Made by a program: the position numbers and the translations under genes. Shown piece by piece: positions 7,775 through 15,248 of a DNA stretch of 24,803 nt; the first letter of the stretch is position 1, and each line of letters starts with the position of its first letter. The notes beneath the pieces are model-generated. The model had not been told where the DNA came from and searched no databases. It worked only from the letters and a program-made list of their open reading frames with translations. This stretch comes from Savagea sp. (lineage in GTDB: Bacteria > Bacillota > Bacilli > Bacillales_A > Planococcaceae): assembly GCA_030152585.1 (NCBI GenBank), contig JASLJC010000051.1, positions 1 through 24,803 of the forward strand, given 5' to 3'.

Positions 7775-9501
7775 AAACGTTTCACCCCAATCATGTCATC
7801 TAATCCAGCGCCAGGTGCTACCATCGGATACACTTTTTCGAGTTGACGAACGCGACAGTCGATTAAAACAGGTTCATCATTCGTCAACGTCTCTTCAAAT
7901 ACTTTTCGTGCTTCTTCTACCGTGTCCACACGGTAGCCTGGAATATTATAAGCTTCCGCTAATTTCACGAAGTCAGGCTGTACTTGAACGAGTGATTCCG
8001 AATATCGCTCTTCGTAAAAGATTTCTTGCCATTGACGAACCATTCCGAGTGAATTGTTGTTCAAGATAATAACTTTTACGGGATAACGAAATTCTTGTAA
8101 TAAAGATAATTCTTGGGCGGTCATTTGGAAGCCGGCATCTCCGACAATCGAAATAACACGCGCATCTGGCTTCGCAATTTGTGCTCCGATTGCTGCTGGG
8201 AAACCGAAGCCCATCGTACCAAGTCCACCAGAAGTTACCCAATGATTCGGATTATTCAATTTATAATATTGAGCTGCCCACATTTGGTGCTGTCCGACAT
8301 CTGTCGTCACGATGGCATCCCCTTTTGTAATCTCATGAATCATCTCAAGTGCTTGTTGCGGTAACATCGTGCCATCTTCTTGCTCGGTATACCAAAGTGG
8401 ATAGTCTTTACGCATTTGTTGAACGTGTTGCACCCACGGCGTCGTATCTTTCGTTTGTACTTCTTCTTTTAATAACGCTTCGAGTGCCATTTTAGCATCG
8501 GCGACGATCGGTACTTCTGTTTTAACGTTTTTACCGAGTTCGGCTGGGTCAATATCAACGTGAACGACTTTTGCCCCTTTTGCAAACACTTCTAAATCCC
8601 CAGTTAATCGGTCATCAAATCGAGATCCGAAGTTGAATAATACATCACATTGTTGAATCGCTTGGTTCGCACTGTAATATCCGTGCATTCCCGCCATTCC
8701 GAGGAATAAATCGTGATCTCCTCGTATTACACCGAGTCCGAGTAACGTCGACACGACAGGAATATTGTACTGTTGTGCAAAAGTGAGGAGCTGCTCTGTC
8801 GCCTGTGCATGAAGTACACCAGCTCCGACGAGAATTAACGGACGCTCCGCTTCTTGTAGTAATTGTAAAGCTTTCTGAATTTGAAGATAATTCGGCACAG
8901 TCGTTGGCTGATATCCTGGCAAATCAATGTCGACATCATATGTTTCAGGTGCTGTAAAGAGTTCTGTTGCTACGTCTTTTGGAATGTCGACTACAACAGG
9001 TCCGGGTCTTCCTGTTGATGCAATGTGGAACGCTTCTTTTACGATACGCGGAAAATCTGCTACGTCTTGTACTTGATAATTATGTTTCGTAATCGGTTGC
9101 GTAATTCCTACAATATCAGCTTCTTGGAAAGCATCTGTTCCAATGACGGTACTCGACACTTGTCCTGTAAATACAACGAGCGGTAATGAATCGAGCATCG
9201 CGTCTGTAATTCCGGTAATTAAGTTCGTCGCACCAGGACCACTCGTTCCAATGACGACGCCGACTTTCCCAGATACACGCGCATAACCTTCCGCTGCGTG
9301 AATCGCTCCTTGTTCATGTCGTGTCAAAATATGACGAATTGGATTTTTGTAAAGTGCGTCATAAATCGGGAGAACAGCCCCTCCCGGATAGCCGAAAATG
9401 ACTTCGACACCTTGGGCTTGTAATGCTTCAATTAAAACCATTGAACCGTCCTTCGTCTCTGTTGGCATCGCTTGTTGTTTCGTCTGTTCTTTCGTCTTCA
9501 T
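7771..9501 (-). CDS. ilvB: acetolactate synthase, large catalytic subunit
   Basis: IlvB is the ThDP- and FAD-dependent enzyme that makes acetolactate or acetohydroxybutyrate from pyruvate. The 576-residue product carries the catalytic Glu63 in RHEQGAIHAAEGYAR. It also has the ThDP/Mg2+ motif from GDAGFQ (454) to NNN (481-483), and the anabolic-type C-terminus. I chose the ATG at 9501 because AGGAGGAG lies 8 bases upstream; an in-frame TTG at 9507 is closer than ideal. The T-box terminator lies just upstream, so expression should need tRNA-dependent antitermination. The 3' end overlaps ilvN. Confidence 0.97.
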   Translation of the reverse strand: MKTKEQTKQQAMPTETKDGSMVLIEALQAQGVEVIFGYPGGAVLPIYDALYKNPIRHILTRHEQGAIHAAEGYARVSGKVGVVIGTSGPGATNLITGITDAMLDSLPLVVFTGQVSSTVIGTDAFQEADIVGITQPITKHNYQVQDVADFPRIVKEAFHIASTGRPGPVVVDIPKDVATELFTAPETYDVDIDLPGYQPTTVPNYLQIQKALQLLQEAERPLILVGAGVLHAQATEQLLTFAQQYNIPVVSTLLGLGVIRGDHDLFLGMAGMHGYYSANQAIQQCDVLFNFGSRFDDRLTGDLEVFAKGAKVVHVDIDPAELGKNVKTEVPIVADAKMALEALLKEEVQTKDTTPWVQHVQQMRKDYPLWYTEQEDGTMLPQQALEMIHEITKGDAIVTTDVGQHQMWAAQYYKLNNPNHWVTSGGLGTMGFGFPAAIGAQIAKPDARVISIVGDAGFQMTAQELSLLQEFRYPVKVIILNNNSLGMVRQWQEIFYEERYSESLVQVQPDFVKLAEAYNIPGYRVDTVEEARKVFEETLTNDEPVLIDCRVRQLEKVYPMVAPGAGLDDMIGVKRL

Positions 9502-9538
9502 ATGCAAAACTCCTCCTTTTTCGTTGTTCGTTCGGTAT

Positions 9539-9597
9539 AAAAAAAAGCCCTTCCCTCCCTACGTAAAGTAATTACTCTACATAGGGATGAAAAAGCT
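9539..9597 (-). terminator. T-box expression-platform terminator before ilvB
   Basis: The minus-strand RNA can form a 24-position stem (9574-9597 with 9546-9569, G-U pairs allowed, one mismatch) around an AAUU loop. A U-run follows at 9539-9546. Its 5' arm contains CCCUA, which can instead pair with the AGGG of the T-box motif. That gives mutually exclusive terminator and antiterminator forms. Confidence 0.9.
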
Positions 9598-9829
9598 TCA
9601 TGGTACCACCCTACTTCGTAGCGACATGCGCTACCTTTTTTCAAATTTATACAGAACGACAATGTATAAATTTTACGTTAACGAGCCGTAGCCCGGATTT
9701 ATCTAATCGTAACCTTTCAATAAATCTGCTCAGAGGAGATGTCGATCGTAGCGTACTGTTAGCTCACACCTACCGCTAACTCTCTGAAAGTACGGGCTCT
9801 ACGTTCTTTTCCCTCTTCACTGCATCGTA
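9540..9829 (-). promoter_or_regulatory. T-box riboswitch leader of ilvBNC-leuABCD, Ile (AUC) specifier likely
   Basis: The minus strand holds the conserved T-box core AGGGTGGTACCA (9601-9612), preceded by a Stem I region with CAGAGAG, GGTGTGAG and CTCTGAGC elements. The bases just 5' of the CTCTGAGC element read GACATCTC. By alignment with typical T-box Stem I layout, the specifier is AUC (9738-9740), which would read tRNA-Ile. Known biology: uncharged tRNA stabilises the antiterminator and permits read-through. The leader starts right at the ilvD stop codon, and I found no convincing promoter in the end of ilvD. It is therefore probably transcribed from the ilvD promoter and acts as an intra-operon switch. 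The specifier assignment is by eye. Confidence 0.92.
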
Positions 9830-11536
9830 TTAAATTTTCATAACGCCGCCGGTACTTGCATTTGTCACAAGTTTCGAATAGCGTGCTAAATAGCCTTTTT
9901 TCACTTTCGGTTCAAACGGTTGTAAAGCCGCACGACGTTTAGCTAATTGTTCTTCTGAGACGTCGAATTCAATCGTTCGATTCGTTAAATCAATCGTAAT
10001 CGTATCTCCATTTTCAACGAGAGCGATCGGACCGCCTTCTGCTGCTTCAGGTGAAATATGACCGACTGAAATACCACGCGAAGCACCGGAGAAACGTCCA
10101 TCTGTAATAAGAGCGACATCTTTTCCAAGTCCTCGTCCGACAATTGAAGATGTCGGTGCTAACATTTCAGGCATACCGGGTCCGCCTTTTGGTCCTTCGT
10201 AACGAATGACGACGACATGTCCCGCACGAACTGTTCCGTTGTCAATGATTTCAATCGCTTCTTCTTGTGAATTACAAACGATTGCTTCGCCTGTAAATGT
10301 TCGAATAGAAGGATCGACACCTCCAACTTTAATGACGCCGCCTTTCGGTGCAAGATTTCCGAACAATACGGAAAGCCCTCCGACTGGACTGTACGGATTT
10401 TCTTTTCGACGAATGACTTCATCGTTTTTAATTTCCGCATGTTGGACATTTTCATAAATCGTTTTACCTGTAACTGTCATACGATCTTTATGAATTGCGC
10501 CGTCAATCGATGCGAGTTCTTTAATAATGGCGCTGACGCCTCCTGCTAAATGAACGTCATGCATCGAGTAGTGAGAGGCCGGACTAATTTTCGCTAAGTA
10601 CGGAATACGTTCTGCTACTTTGTTAATGTCTTCTACATCGTAGTCAATTTCTGCTTCGTGTGCGATAGCAAGCGTATGAAGAACTGTATTCGTTGAACCG
10701 CCCATCGCCATATCGAGTGCGAAAGCATCATCGATTGCTTCTTTCGTAATAATATCACGTGGTTTAATATCTTCTTTCACCATGCGCATTAAATGTTGTA
10801 CACCTTCTCGAATGAGACGATGACGTTCATCACTCGTTGCGACGATCGTACCGTTGCCAGGTAATGTCATACCGAGCATCTCTGTTAAAGTGTTCATCGA
10901 GTTCGCTGTAAACATCCCTGAACAAGAACCGCATGTCGGACAAGCATTTTGTTCAATGTCGAGTAATTCTTCTTCTGACATTTTACCTTCTTTGTAAGAG
11001 CCGACACCTTCAAAAACAGAAGCAAGAGAGAGGGGATCACCTTTTGATGATACGCCACCTTCCATCGGACCGCCTGTTACGACGATAGAAGGTACATTCG
11101 TTCGAACTGCCGCCATCAGCATACCTGGCGTAATTTTGTCACAGTTCGGGATGTAAAATACACCGTCAAACCAGTGCGCATTAATGACTGTCTCTGCGGA
11201 ATCTGCAATAAGTTCACGACTCGGTAACGAATAACGCATTCCGATATGTCCCATCGCAATTCCATCATCGACGCCTATTGTATTAAATTCGAACGGCACA
11301 CCGCCTGCACGTCGTATTTCTTCTTTAACGACTTCCGCAAAGACATTTAAATGCATATGTCCTGGGATAATATCTATATAAGAGTTACAAACGCCGATAA
11401 ACGGCTTGTTCATATCTTCTAATTTAACGCCCGTCGCATATAACAAACTCCGATGCGGTGCACGATCGATTCCTTTCGTAATCATGTCACTGCGCAAAGG
11501 TTGCGGATCGACGACTTCTTTTTTATCATCTTTCAT
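9830..11536 (-). CDS. ilvD: dihydroxy-acid dehydratase
   Basis: IlvD removes water from dihydroxy-isovalerate or dihydroxy-methylvalerate to give the 2-keto acids for Val, Leu and Ile. The 568-residue product has the Fe-S signatures YIPNCDKITPG and CPTCGSCSGMFTANSMN. It also has the C-terminal dehydratase signature around LITDGRFSGASRG. I chose the ATG at 11536 because GAGGAG lies about 8 bases upstream. An in-frame ATG at 11605 would add 23 residues (MSHNSVESNNN...) with no ribosome site and lies within the leader. The gene has its own consensus promoter and precedes the T-box, so it escapes the tRNA control applied to the rest of the block. Confidence 0.96.
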   Translation of the reverse strand: MKDDKKEVVDPQPLRSDMITKGIDRAPHRSLLYATGVKLEDMNKPFIGVCNSYIDIIPGHMHLNVFAEVVKEEIRRAGGVPFEFNTIGVDDGIAMGHIGMRYSLPSRELIADSAETVINAHWFDGVFYIPNCDKITPGMLMAAVRTNVPSIVVTGGPMEGGVSSKGDPLSLASVFEGVGSYKEGKMSEEELLDIEQNACPTCGSCSGMFTANSMNTLTEMLGMTLPGNGTIVATSDERHRLIREGVQHLMRMVKEDIKPRDIITKEAIDDAFALDMAMGGSTNTVLHTLAIAHEAEIDYDVEDINKVAERIPYLAKISPASHYSMHDVHLAGGVSAIIKELASIDGAIHKDRMTVTGKTIYENVQHAEIKNDEVIRRKENPYSPVGGLSVLFGNLAPKGGVIKVGGVDPSIRTFTGEAIVCNSQEEAIEIIDNGTVRAGHVVVIRYEGPKGGPGMPEMLAPTSSIVGRGLGKDVALITDGRFSGASRGISVGHISPEAAEGGPIALVENGDTITIDLTNRTIEFDVSEEQLAKRRAALQPFEPKVKKGYLARYSKLVTNASTGGVMKI

Positions 11537-11633
11537 ACAATCTCTCCTCATCCTAGCAGTTCCACAGTTTTCATTATTATTTGATTCAACTGAATTGTGT
11601 GACAAATCAAATTATTCAAGTGGATTAGAAGCT

Positions 11634-11662
11634 ATCATAGCCCGTCCATTTCGGAAAGTCAA
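11634..11662 (-). promoter_or_regulatory. sigma-A promoter of ilvD and the ilv-leu block
   Basis: On the minus strand, TTGACT (11657-11662), a 17-base spacer and TATGAT (11634-11639) fit sigma-A closely. Transcription should start near 11627, giving a leader of about 90 bases before the ilvD ATG. That leader contains an 8 bp inverted repeat (ATTTGATT at 11579-11586, AATCAAAT at 11605-11612) with unknown role. I found no good CodY box here. Confidence 0.75.
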
Positions 11663-11707
11663 CACTATTTACAAAGTTTTTTGTCAATTCAAAATTCTTT
11701 TACTAAT

Positions 11708-11721
11708 TGTATCCGCTTACA
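11708..11721 (-). promoter_or_regulatory. candidate CcpA (cre) site upstream of the ilvD promoter
   Basis: TGTAAGCGGATACA on the minus strand matches the cre consensus TGWAANCGNTNWCA at all but one defined position. Its centre lies about 88 bases upstream of the predicted ilvD transcription start. In Bacillus subtilis, CcpA activates ilv-leu from a cre at a similar upstream distance. The site is visible; its function is inferred from that precedent. Confidence 0.5.
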
Positions 11722-11729
11722 ACTCGTTC

Positions 11730-11764
11730 CCCTTCTTCTTTTTATATTTCATAAAGAAGAAGGG
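11730..11764. repeat. 12 bp hairpin between the comK-like gene and ilvD
   Basis: CCCTTCTTCTTT (11730-11741) and AAAGAAGAAGGG (11753-11764) form a perfect stem with an 11-base loop just past the comK-like stop codon. On that gene's strand no U-run follows. The T-run (CTCTTTTT) is on the plus side, where no upstream gene is seen. It may be a weak or bidirectional terminator that allows read-through into the ilvD region. Confidence 0.6.
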
Positions 11765-11771
11765 ACTCTTT

Positions 11772-12248
11772 TTAATGATATAAACGACGAAAATCTTCTT
11801 CTATATAATGCGTCTCTTTTTTCCACTGTTCGCAATACGACAATAAAATATGGAGACGTTGGTGCTGCATTTGTAAAACATACGGTGAACGGTCGACGAG
11901 GATCCAATCGCCATTTGGAAATATGACCCGCGTTTCATCTGACGTCTTCTTTAATTGAAAAGTATGTTGAAATATAAACATATTGTTCGGGTCATCGAAT
12001 GAATGTGTTGGAAAAGCACCGACTTTACACGGTTCAATGATGATCGGCAACTTTTTCGTAAATCCTGTTAAACGTTTTGTCACTTTACGCCTTCCTTCTA
12101 CTGTAGAAAAAGTATGTAAACATAAGCGATCCATCCATTCACGTGGTGTTCTTTTCGAAAAATAGCGTCCATCTTTCGTTACAATTTCGGAACGATTTGG
12201 TTCGATGAATGAAGGAAGTATCGCATAAATTTTATAGATCAGTGACAT
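11772..12248 (-). CDS. comK: ComK-family competence transcription factor, short form
   Basis: ComK is the DNA-binding activator of late competence genes in Bacillus subtilis. This 158-residue protein aligns by eye with ComK from near its N-terminus. Shared features are IYAILPSFIE versus IAVLPEEID, a conserved EGRRKVTKRLTGFTKKLPIIIEP block like AGRKAGTYEVTKISHKPPIMVDP, then DPNNMFIF and a V.F.NG strand. It is shorter than B. subtilis ComK (192 residues), mostly at the C-terminus, and I cannot find the FMLYPK motif that MecA recognises there. It may therefore be a paralogue (several Bacillaceae carry two) or be turned over differently. GGGGGAGGAG precedes the ATG. It is divergent from a sigma factor gene. 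Confidence 0.8.
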   Translation of the reverse strand: MSLIYKIYAILPSFIEPNRSEIVTKDGRYFSKRTPREWMDRLCLHTFSTVEGRRKVTKRLTGFTKKLPIIIEPCKVGAFPTHSFDDPNNMFIFQHTFQLKKTSDETRVIFPNGDWILVDRSPYVLQMQHQRLHILLSYCEQWKKETHYIEEDFRRLYH

Positions 12249-12269
12249 GCTCCTCCCCCTTTCACCAAC

Positions 12270-12297
12270 AGTATAAAATATTTTCTCCTTTTTTCAA
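12270..12297 (-). promoter_or_regulatory. candidate sigma-A promoter of the comK-like gene
   Basis: TTGAAA (12292-12297), a 16-base spacer and TATACT (12270-12275) lie on the minus strand about 22 bases before the start codon. The region upstream to the sigma gene is rich in A and T runs, but I could not find a clear AAAA-N5-TTTT pair that would mark ComK autoregulation. Confidence 0.45.
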
Positions 12298-12454
12298 TAT
12301 GAATAGGACACATTTTTAAAATATAGGCAGACGTTTTTAAAAAACACTCTTCCTTTTTTTCCTTTTAACCGATTCGTCTCTATTTGTCATTTGTTTTATT
12401 CTGAAGTCACCTAGGAATTTTCGATTGTGCACAGTCGCTTGATGGAGGATAGAG

Positions 12455-12946
12455 ATGACATTTGAACAAGTGTTATCCCAATATGAACCGATGCTTTACA
12501 AAATGATGCACCGGTTACACATTTACCGAAATGAAGATGATTTTTTACAAGTCGGACGGATTGCGCTTTGGCAAGCGTATGAAAAATTCGACGAGACGAA
12601 AGGTACTTTTTCTGCATTCGCTTACGTATCGGTCCGAGGTGCGATGTTAGATGAGTTGAAGCGCCAAGCAAAACATAATGTAACGATCGGAGTCGAACAA
12701 CAGACGTTAGCACAATATGCGAGTGAAACGAGAGACGACACTCTATTTTTATTGAAACAATTGCTCACAGAAGAGGAACAATCTCTTTTATTTTCACTTT
12801 ACTTATACGGAAAAACGTATGAACAATTAGCCGAGGAAGAAGGGGTAACGGTCGGTGCGATTAAAAAAAGACGTCAACGAATCGTTCAAAACATTCGTCA
12901 ACGTCTTCCTGCTTCTTTATTTTTTCAAAACGACGTCTTGCTGTGA
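12455..12946 (+). CDS. sigma-70 family RNA polymerase sigma factor, small two-region type
   Basis: This 163-residue protein has sigma region 2 at about residues 5-70, including a DDFLQVGRIALWQAYEKFD core-binding stretch and a FSAFAYVSVRGAMLDELKR -10 recognition helix. A linker follows, then region 4 at about 108-155 with a helix-turn-helix (YEQLAEEEGVTVGAIKKRRQ). It lacks regions 1 and 3, like alternative or ECF-size factors, and resembles the SigH/SigO-size group more than classic ECF factors. GGAGG lies 6 bases before the ATG. No anti-sigma gene is next to it. The divergent comK-like neighbour suggests, but does not prove, a role in competence; in Staphylococcus, SigH and ComK act together. 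The stop codon lies inside its own terminator. Confidence 0.85.
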   Translation: MTFEQVLSQYEPMLYKMMHRLHIYRNEDDFLQVGRIALWQAYEKFDETKGTFSAFAYVSVRGAMLDELKRQAKHNVTIGVEQQTLAQYASETRDDTLFLLKQLLTEEEQSLLFSLYLYGKTYEQLAEEEGVTVGAIKKRRQRIVQNIRQRLPASLFFQNDVLL

Positions 12947-12957
12947 GACGTCGTTTT
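12927..12957. terminator. bidirectional terminator overlapping the sigma gene stop codon
   Basis: AAAACGACGTCT (12927-12938) and AGACGTCGTTTT (12946-12957) form a perfect 12 bp stem with a 7-base loop. The sigma gene ends at 12946, inside the hairpin. A minus-strand small gene ends at 12966, so the hairpin can serve both convergent genes. Confidence 0.8.
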
Positions 12958-12965
12958 CCTGTCGA

Positions 12966-13136
12966 TTAATAATGAACACTTTTTGCTAAATGGCATTTTG
13001 AACACTTTTTATACGTTCGATTGTCGATAAATACATGGTCGCACGTTTGTTGGATCGTGCGGAGTTTTCGTTCAAGTTGTTCAATCTGACGTTCATGTTG
13101 CTCAATCGATGAAATTAATTGTTGCACTTCTGACAT
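12966..13136 (-). CDS. 56-residue Cys-containing protein with an N-terminal coil, unrecognised
   Basis: A short gene begins with ATG at 13136 after AAGGAG and encodes 56 residues ending AKSVHY. Residues 1-30 are rich in Gln, Glu and Leu (SSIEQHERQIEQLERKL), fitting an amphipathic coiled coil. The C-terminal part has Cys32, then Cys45 and Cys48 as KCSKCH, with His34 and His49, which could bind one zinc ion. The gene lies 67 bases after thiC on the same strand with only a weak hairpin between, so read-through from thiC is possible. I do not recognise the family. The ribosome site, coherent composition and its own terminator argue that it is real. Confidence 0.7.
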   Translation of the reverse strand: MSEVQQLISSIEQHERQIEQLERKLRTIQQTCDHVFIDNRTYKKCSKCHLAKSVHY

Positions 13137-13203
13137 CTTTTGAACTCCTTCCGTTTATCTGCTAAACGTTGTAGTACATATACACACGAGCCATTTGAAT
13201 CGT

Positions 13204-14961
13204 TTATTGGTACAATTGACCACCTTTTTGGCGGAATTCTTCTGCTTTTTGTTTCATACCTTCTTCGATTTTTTCGCGTTCTGCATATTTTCGGACGTCT
13301 TGTGAAATACGCATACTACAAAACTTCGGTCCACACATCGAACAGAAATGCGCCACTTTCGCTCCTTCTGCTGGCAATGTTTCGTCGTGGTATTCCATCG
13401 CGCGTTCTGGGTCTAAACTTAAGTTAAATTGGTCGCGCCAACGGAATTCGAAACGTGCTTTCGATAAAGCGTCGTCTCGTTTTTGAGCAGTCGGATGTCC
13501 TTTCGCTAAATCCGCTGCGTGTGCTGCTAATTTATACGTAATAACCCCTTCGCGAACGTCGTCTTTGTTCGGTAATCCTAAATGTTCTTTCGGCGTAACG
13601 TAGCAAAGCATCGCTGTCCCCATCCAGCCGATCATTGCTGCACCGATTGCGGATGTAATATGGTCATAAGCTGGCGCAATGTCTGTCGTCAATGGGCCTA
13701 ATGTATAAAATGGTGCTTCATCACACATTTCGAGTTGCTTGTCCATATTTTCTTTAATTTTATTCATCGGTACGTGTCCTGGACCTTCTACCATCACCTG
13801 TACGTCATACTCCCAAGCAATACGCGTTAATTCCCCTAACGTTTTCAATTCTGCAAATTGCGCTTCGTCATTCGCATCGGCAATCGATCCTGGACGTAAT
13901 CCGTCACCGAGTGAAAATGAAATGTCGTATTCCGCCATAATTTCACAAATTTCGCGGAAGTTCGTATATAAAAAGTTTTCTTCATGGTGTAACATACACC
14001 ATTGCGCCATAATAGAACCCCCACGTGAAACGATACCTGTAACACGCTCTGCTGTTAACGGAACGTAACGTAACAATACACCAGCGTGAATCGTAAAGTA
14101 ATCGACACCTTGCTCTGCTTGTTCGATTAACGTATCACGATAAATTTCCCACGTTAAAGCACCTACATCTCCATTTACTTTTTCGAGTGCTTGATAAATC
14201 GGTACTGTACCGACGGGAACAGGTGCATTCCGAATGATCCATTCGCGTGTCGTATGGATATTTTTACCTGTTGATAAATCCATAATCGTATCTGCGCCCC
14301 AACGTGTCGCCCACGTCATTTTTTCTACTTCTTCACTAATCGATGATGTAACCGCTGAGTTCCCAATATTCGCATTCACTTTCACGTGGAAATTTCGTCC
14401 GATAATCATCGGTTCTGCTTCTGGGTGATTAATGTTCGCTGGTAAAATCGCACGTCCTAATGCAATTTCATTACGAACGAACTCCGGCTCTACTCCTTCA
14501 CGTATTGCGACGAACTCCATTTCTGGCGTAATAATACCACGCTTTGCATAATGCATTTGCGTCACTGTTTTTCCACGTTTTGCACGTAACGGACGGCGAT
14601 TATTTTTCGGAAATGGTGTATCGTTTTTCGGGCTGCCTGCCATATATCCGTTATCTTCTGGCTTTACTACGCGCCCTTCGTATTCTTCTACGTCTTCACG
14701 GTCTAAAATCCACGGACGTCGAATATCCGGTAATCCTTTATCGATTGCTACGACATGCTCTGGGTCCGTGTAAGCACCACTCGTATCATAAACGCGAAAC
14801 GGTTCATTCGGAATTTCGCCTCCGTCTGTTTCAGTCGGCGATAACTCAATTTCACGCATCGGTACACGAATATCCGGACGACTCCCTTCTACATACACTT
14901 TTTGACTCGCTGGAAATTGTGGATGAATATGAATATTGTCTAAATTGTCTTTCGTTGCCAT
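13204..14961 (-). CDS. thiC: phosphomethylpyrimidine synthase
   Basis: ThiC is the radical SAM enzyme that turns aminoimidazole ribotide into hydroxymethylpyrimidine phosphate for thiamin. The 585-residue protein has the family C-terminal cluster motif CxxCxxxxC at Cys540, Cys543 and Cys548 (FCSMCGPKFC). It also has the core run GDGLRPGSIADAND and EGPGHVPMNKI. GAGGAG lies 8 bases before the ATG. A TPP riboswitch and consensus promoter lie upstream, so thiamin pyrophosphate should switch it off. No other thiamin gene is adjacent. Confidence 0.97.
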   Translation of the reverse strand: MATKDNLDNIHIHPQFPASQKVYVEGSRPDIRVPMREIELSPTETDGGEIPNEPFRVYDTSGAYTDPEHVVAIDKGLPDIRRPWILDREDVEEYEGRVVKPEDNGYMAGSPKNDTPFPKNNRRPLRAKRGKTVTQMHYAKRGIITPEMEFVAIREGVEPEFVRNEIALGRAILPANINHPEAEPMIIGRNFHVKVNANIGNSAVTSSISEEVEKMTWATRWGADTIMDLSTGKNIHTTREWIIRNAPVPVGTVPIYQALEKVNGDVGALTWEIYRDTLIEQAEQGVDYFTIHAGVLLRYVPLTAERVTGIVSRGGSIMAQWCMLHHEENFLYTNFREICEIMAEYDISFSLGDGLRPGSIADANDEAQFAELKTLGELTRIAWEYDVQVMVEGPGHVPMNKIKENMDKQLEMCDEAPFYTLGPLTTDIAPAYDHITSAIGAAMIGWMGTAMLCYVTPKEHLGLPNKDDVREGVITYKLAAHAADLAKGHPTAQKRDDALSKARFEFRWRDQFNLSLDPERAMEYHDETLPAEGAKVAHFCSMCGPKFCSMRISQDVRKYAEREKIEEGMKQKAEEFRQKGGQLYQ

Positions 14962-15042
14962 GTCAATCGTCTCCTCGTATTGTTTTCGAGTAAACTAATT
15001 GACTCGCCACCAAGTTGGAGTATTTTTGTATTTTTGTTTATT

Positions 15043-15093
15043 AAAAAAGCCGAGTCCTCGCCATTTTTAAAAAACGGCATACTGGACCCGGCT
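15043..15093 (-). terminator. TPP riboswitch expression-platform terminator
   Basis: On the minus strand AGCCGGGTCC (15084-15093) pairs with GGACTCGGCT (15049-15058), one G-U pair, with an inner GCCG/GGC plus U/A stem and a TTTTTT run. It lies about 80 bases before thiC. TPP-bound aptamer should favour this hairpin. Confidence 0.88.
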
Positions 15094-15132
15094 CGAAAAG
15101 GAGACTACTTCTCCTACAAACTCGAATTTGAA

Positions 15133-15226
15133 TACTTCCCCACGCTGGTATGAGCCAGATCAGGTCCAAAGGGTTAGGAAATCGACAATTTCCCTCTCAG
15201 TCCTGTCTACAGGACACCCCTAGTTC
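15133..15226 (-). promoter_or_regulatory. TPP (THI-box) riboswitch aptamer controlling thiC
   Basis: The minus strand shows the conserved THI-box parts in order: AGGGGTGTCC, ACTGAGAGGG, CCCTTTGGACCTGATCTGG and ATACCAGCGTGGGGAAG. This is the standard thiamin pyrophosphate aptamer with P1-P5 elements. A GGAGA...TCTCC stem between aptamer and terminator may take part in the switch. Confidence 0.97.
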
Positions 15227-15248
15227 ACTCTATTTGAATTACACCTTC

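Noticed and set aside
9841..9960. Promoter for the T-box leader inside the end of ilvD
   Set aside because: TTGAAC with TATTTA at 17-base spacing is the best pair seen, but both hexamers are weak.
11537..11605. Alternative ilvD start at 11605
   Set aside because: No Shine-Dalgarno sequence precedes it, while GAGGAG is well placed for the ATG at 11536.
11660..11715. CodY box near the ilvD promoter
   Set aside because: The best stretch (AATTTTGAATTGACA) matches only the left half of the consensus and fails at most other positions.
12249..12454. ComK box (AAAA-N5-TTTT pairs) between the comK-like and sigma genes
   Set aside because: Several A and T runs are present but none has the 5-base spacing and paired arrangement by eye.
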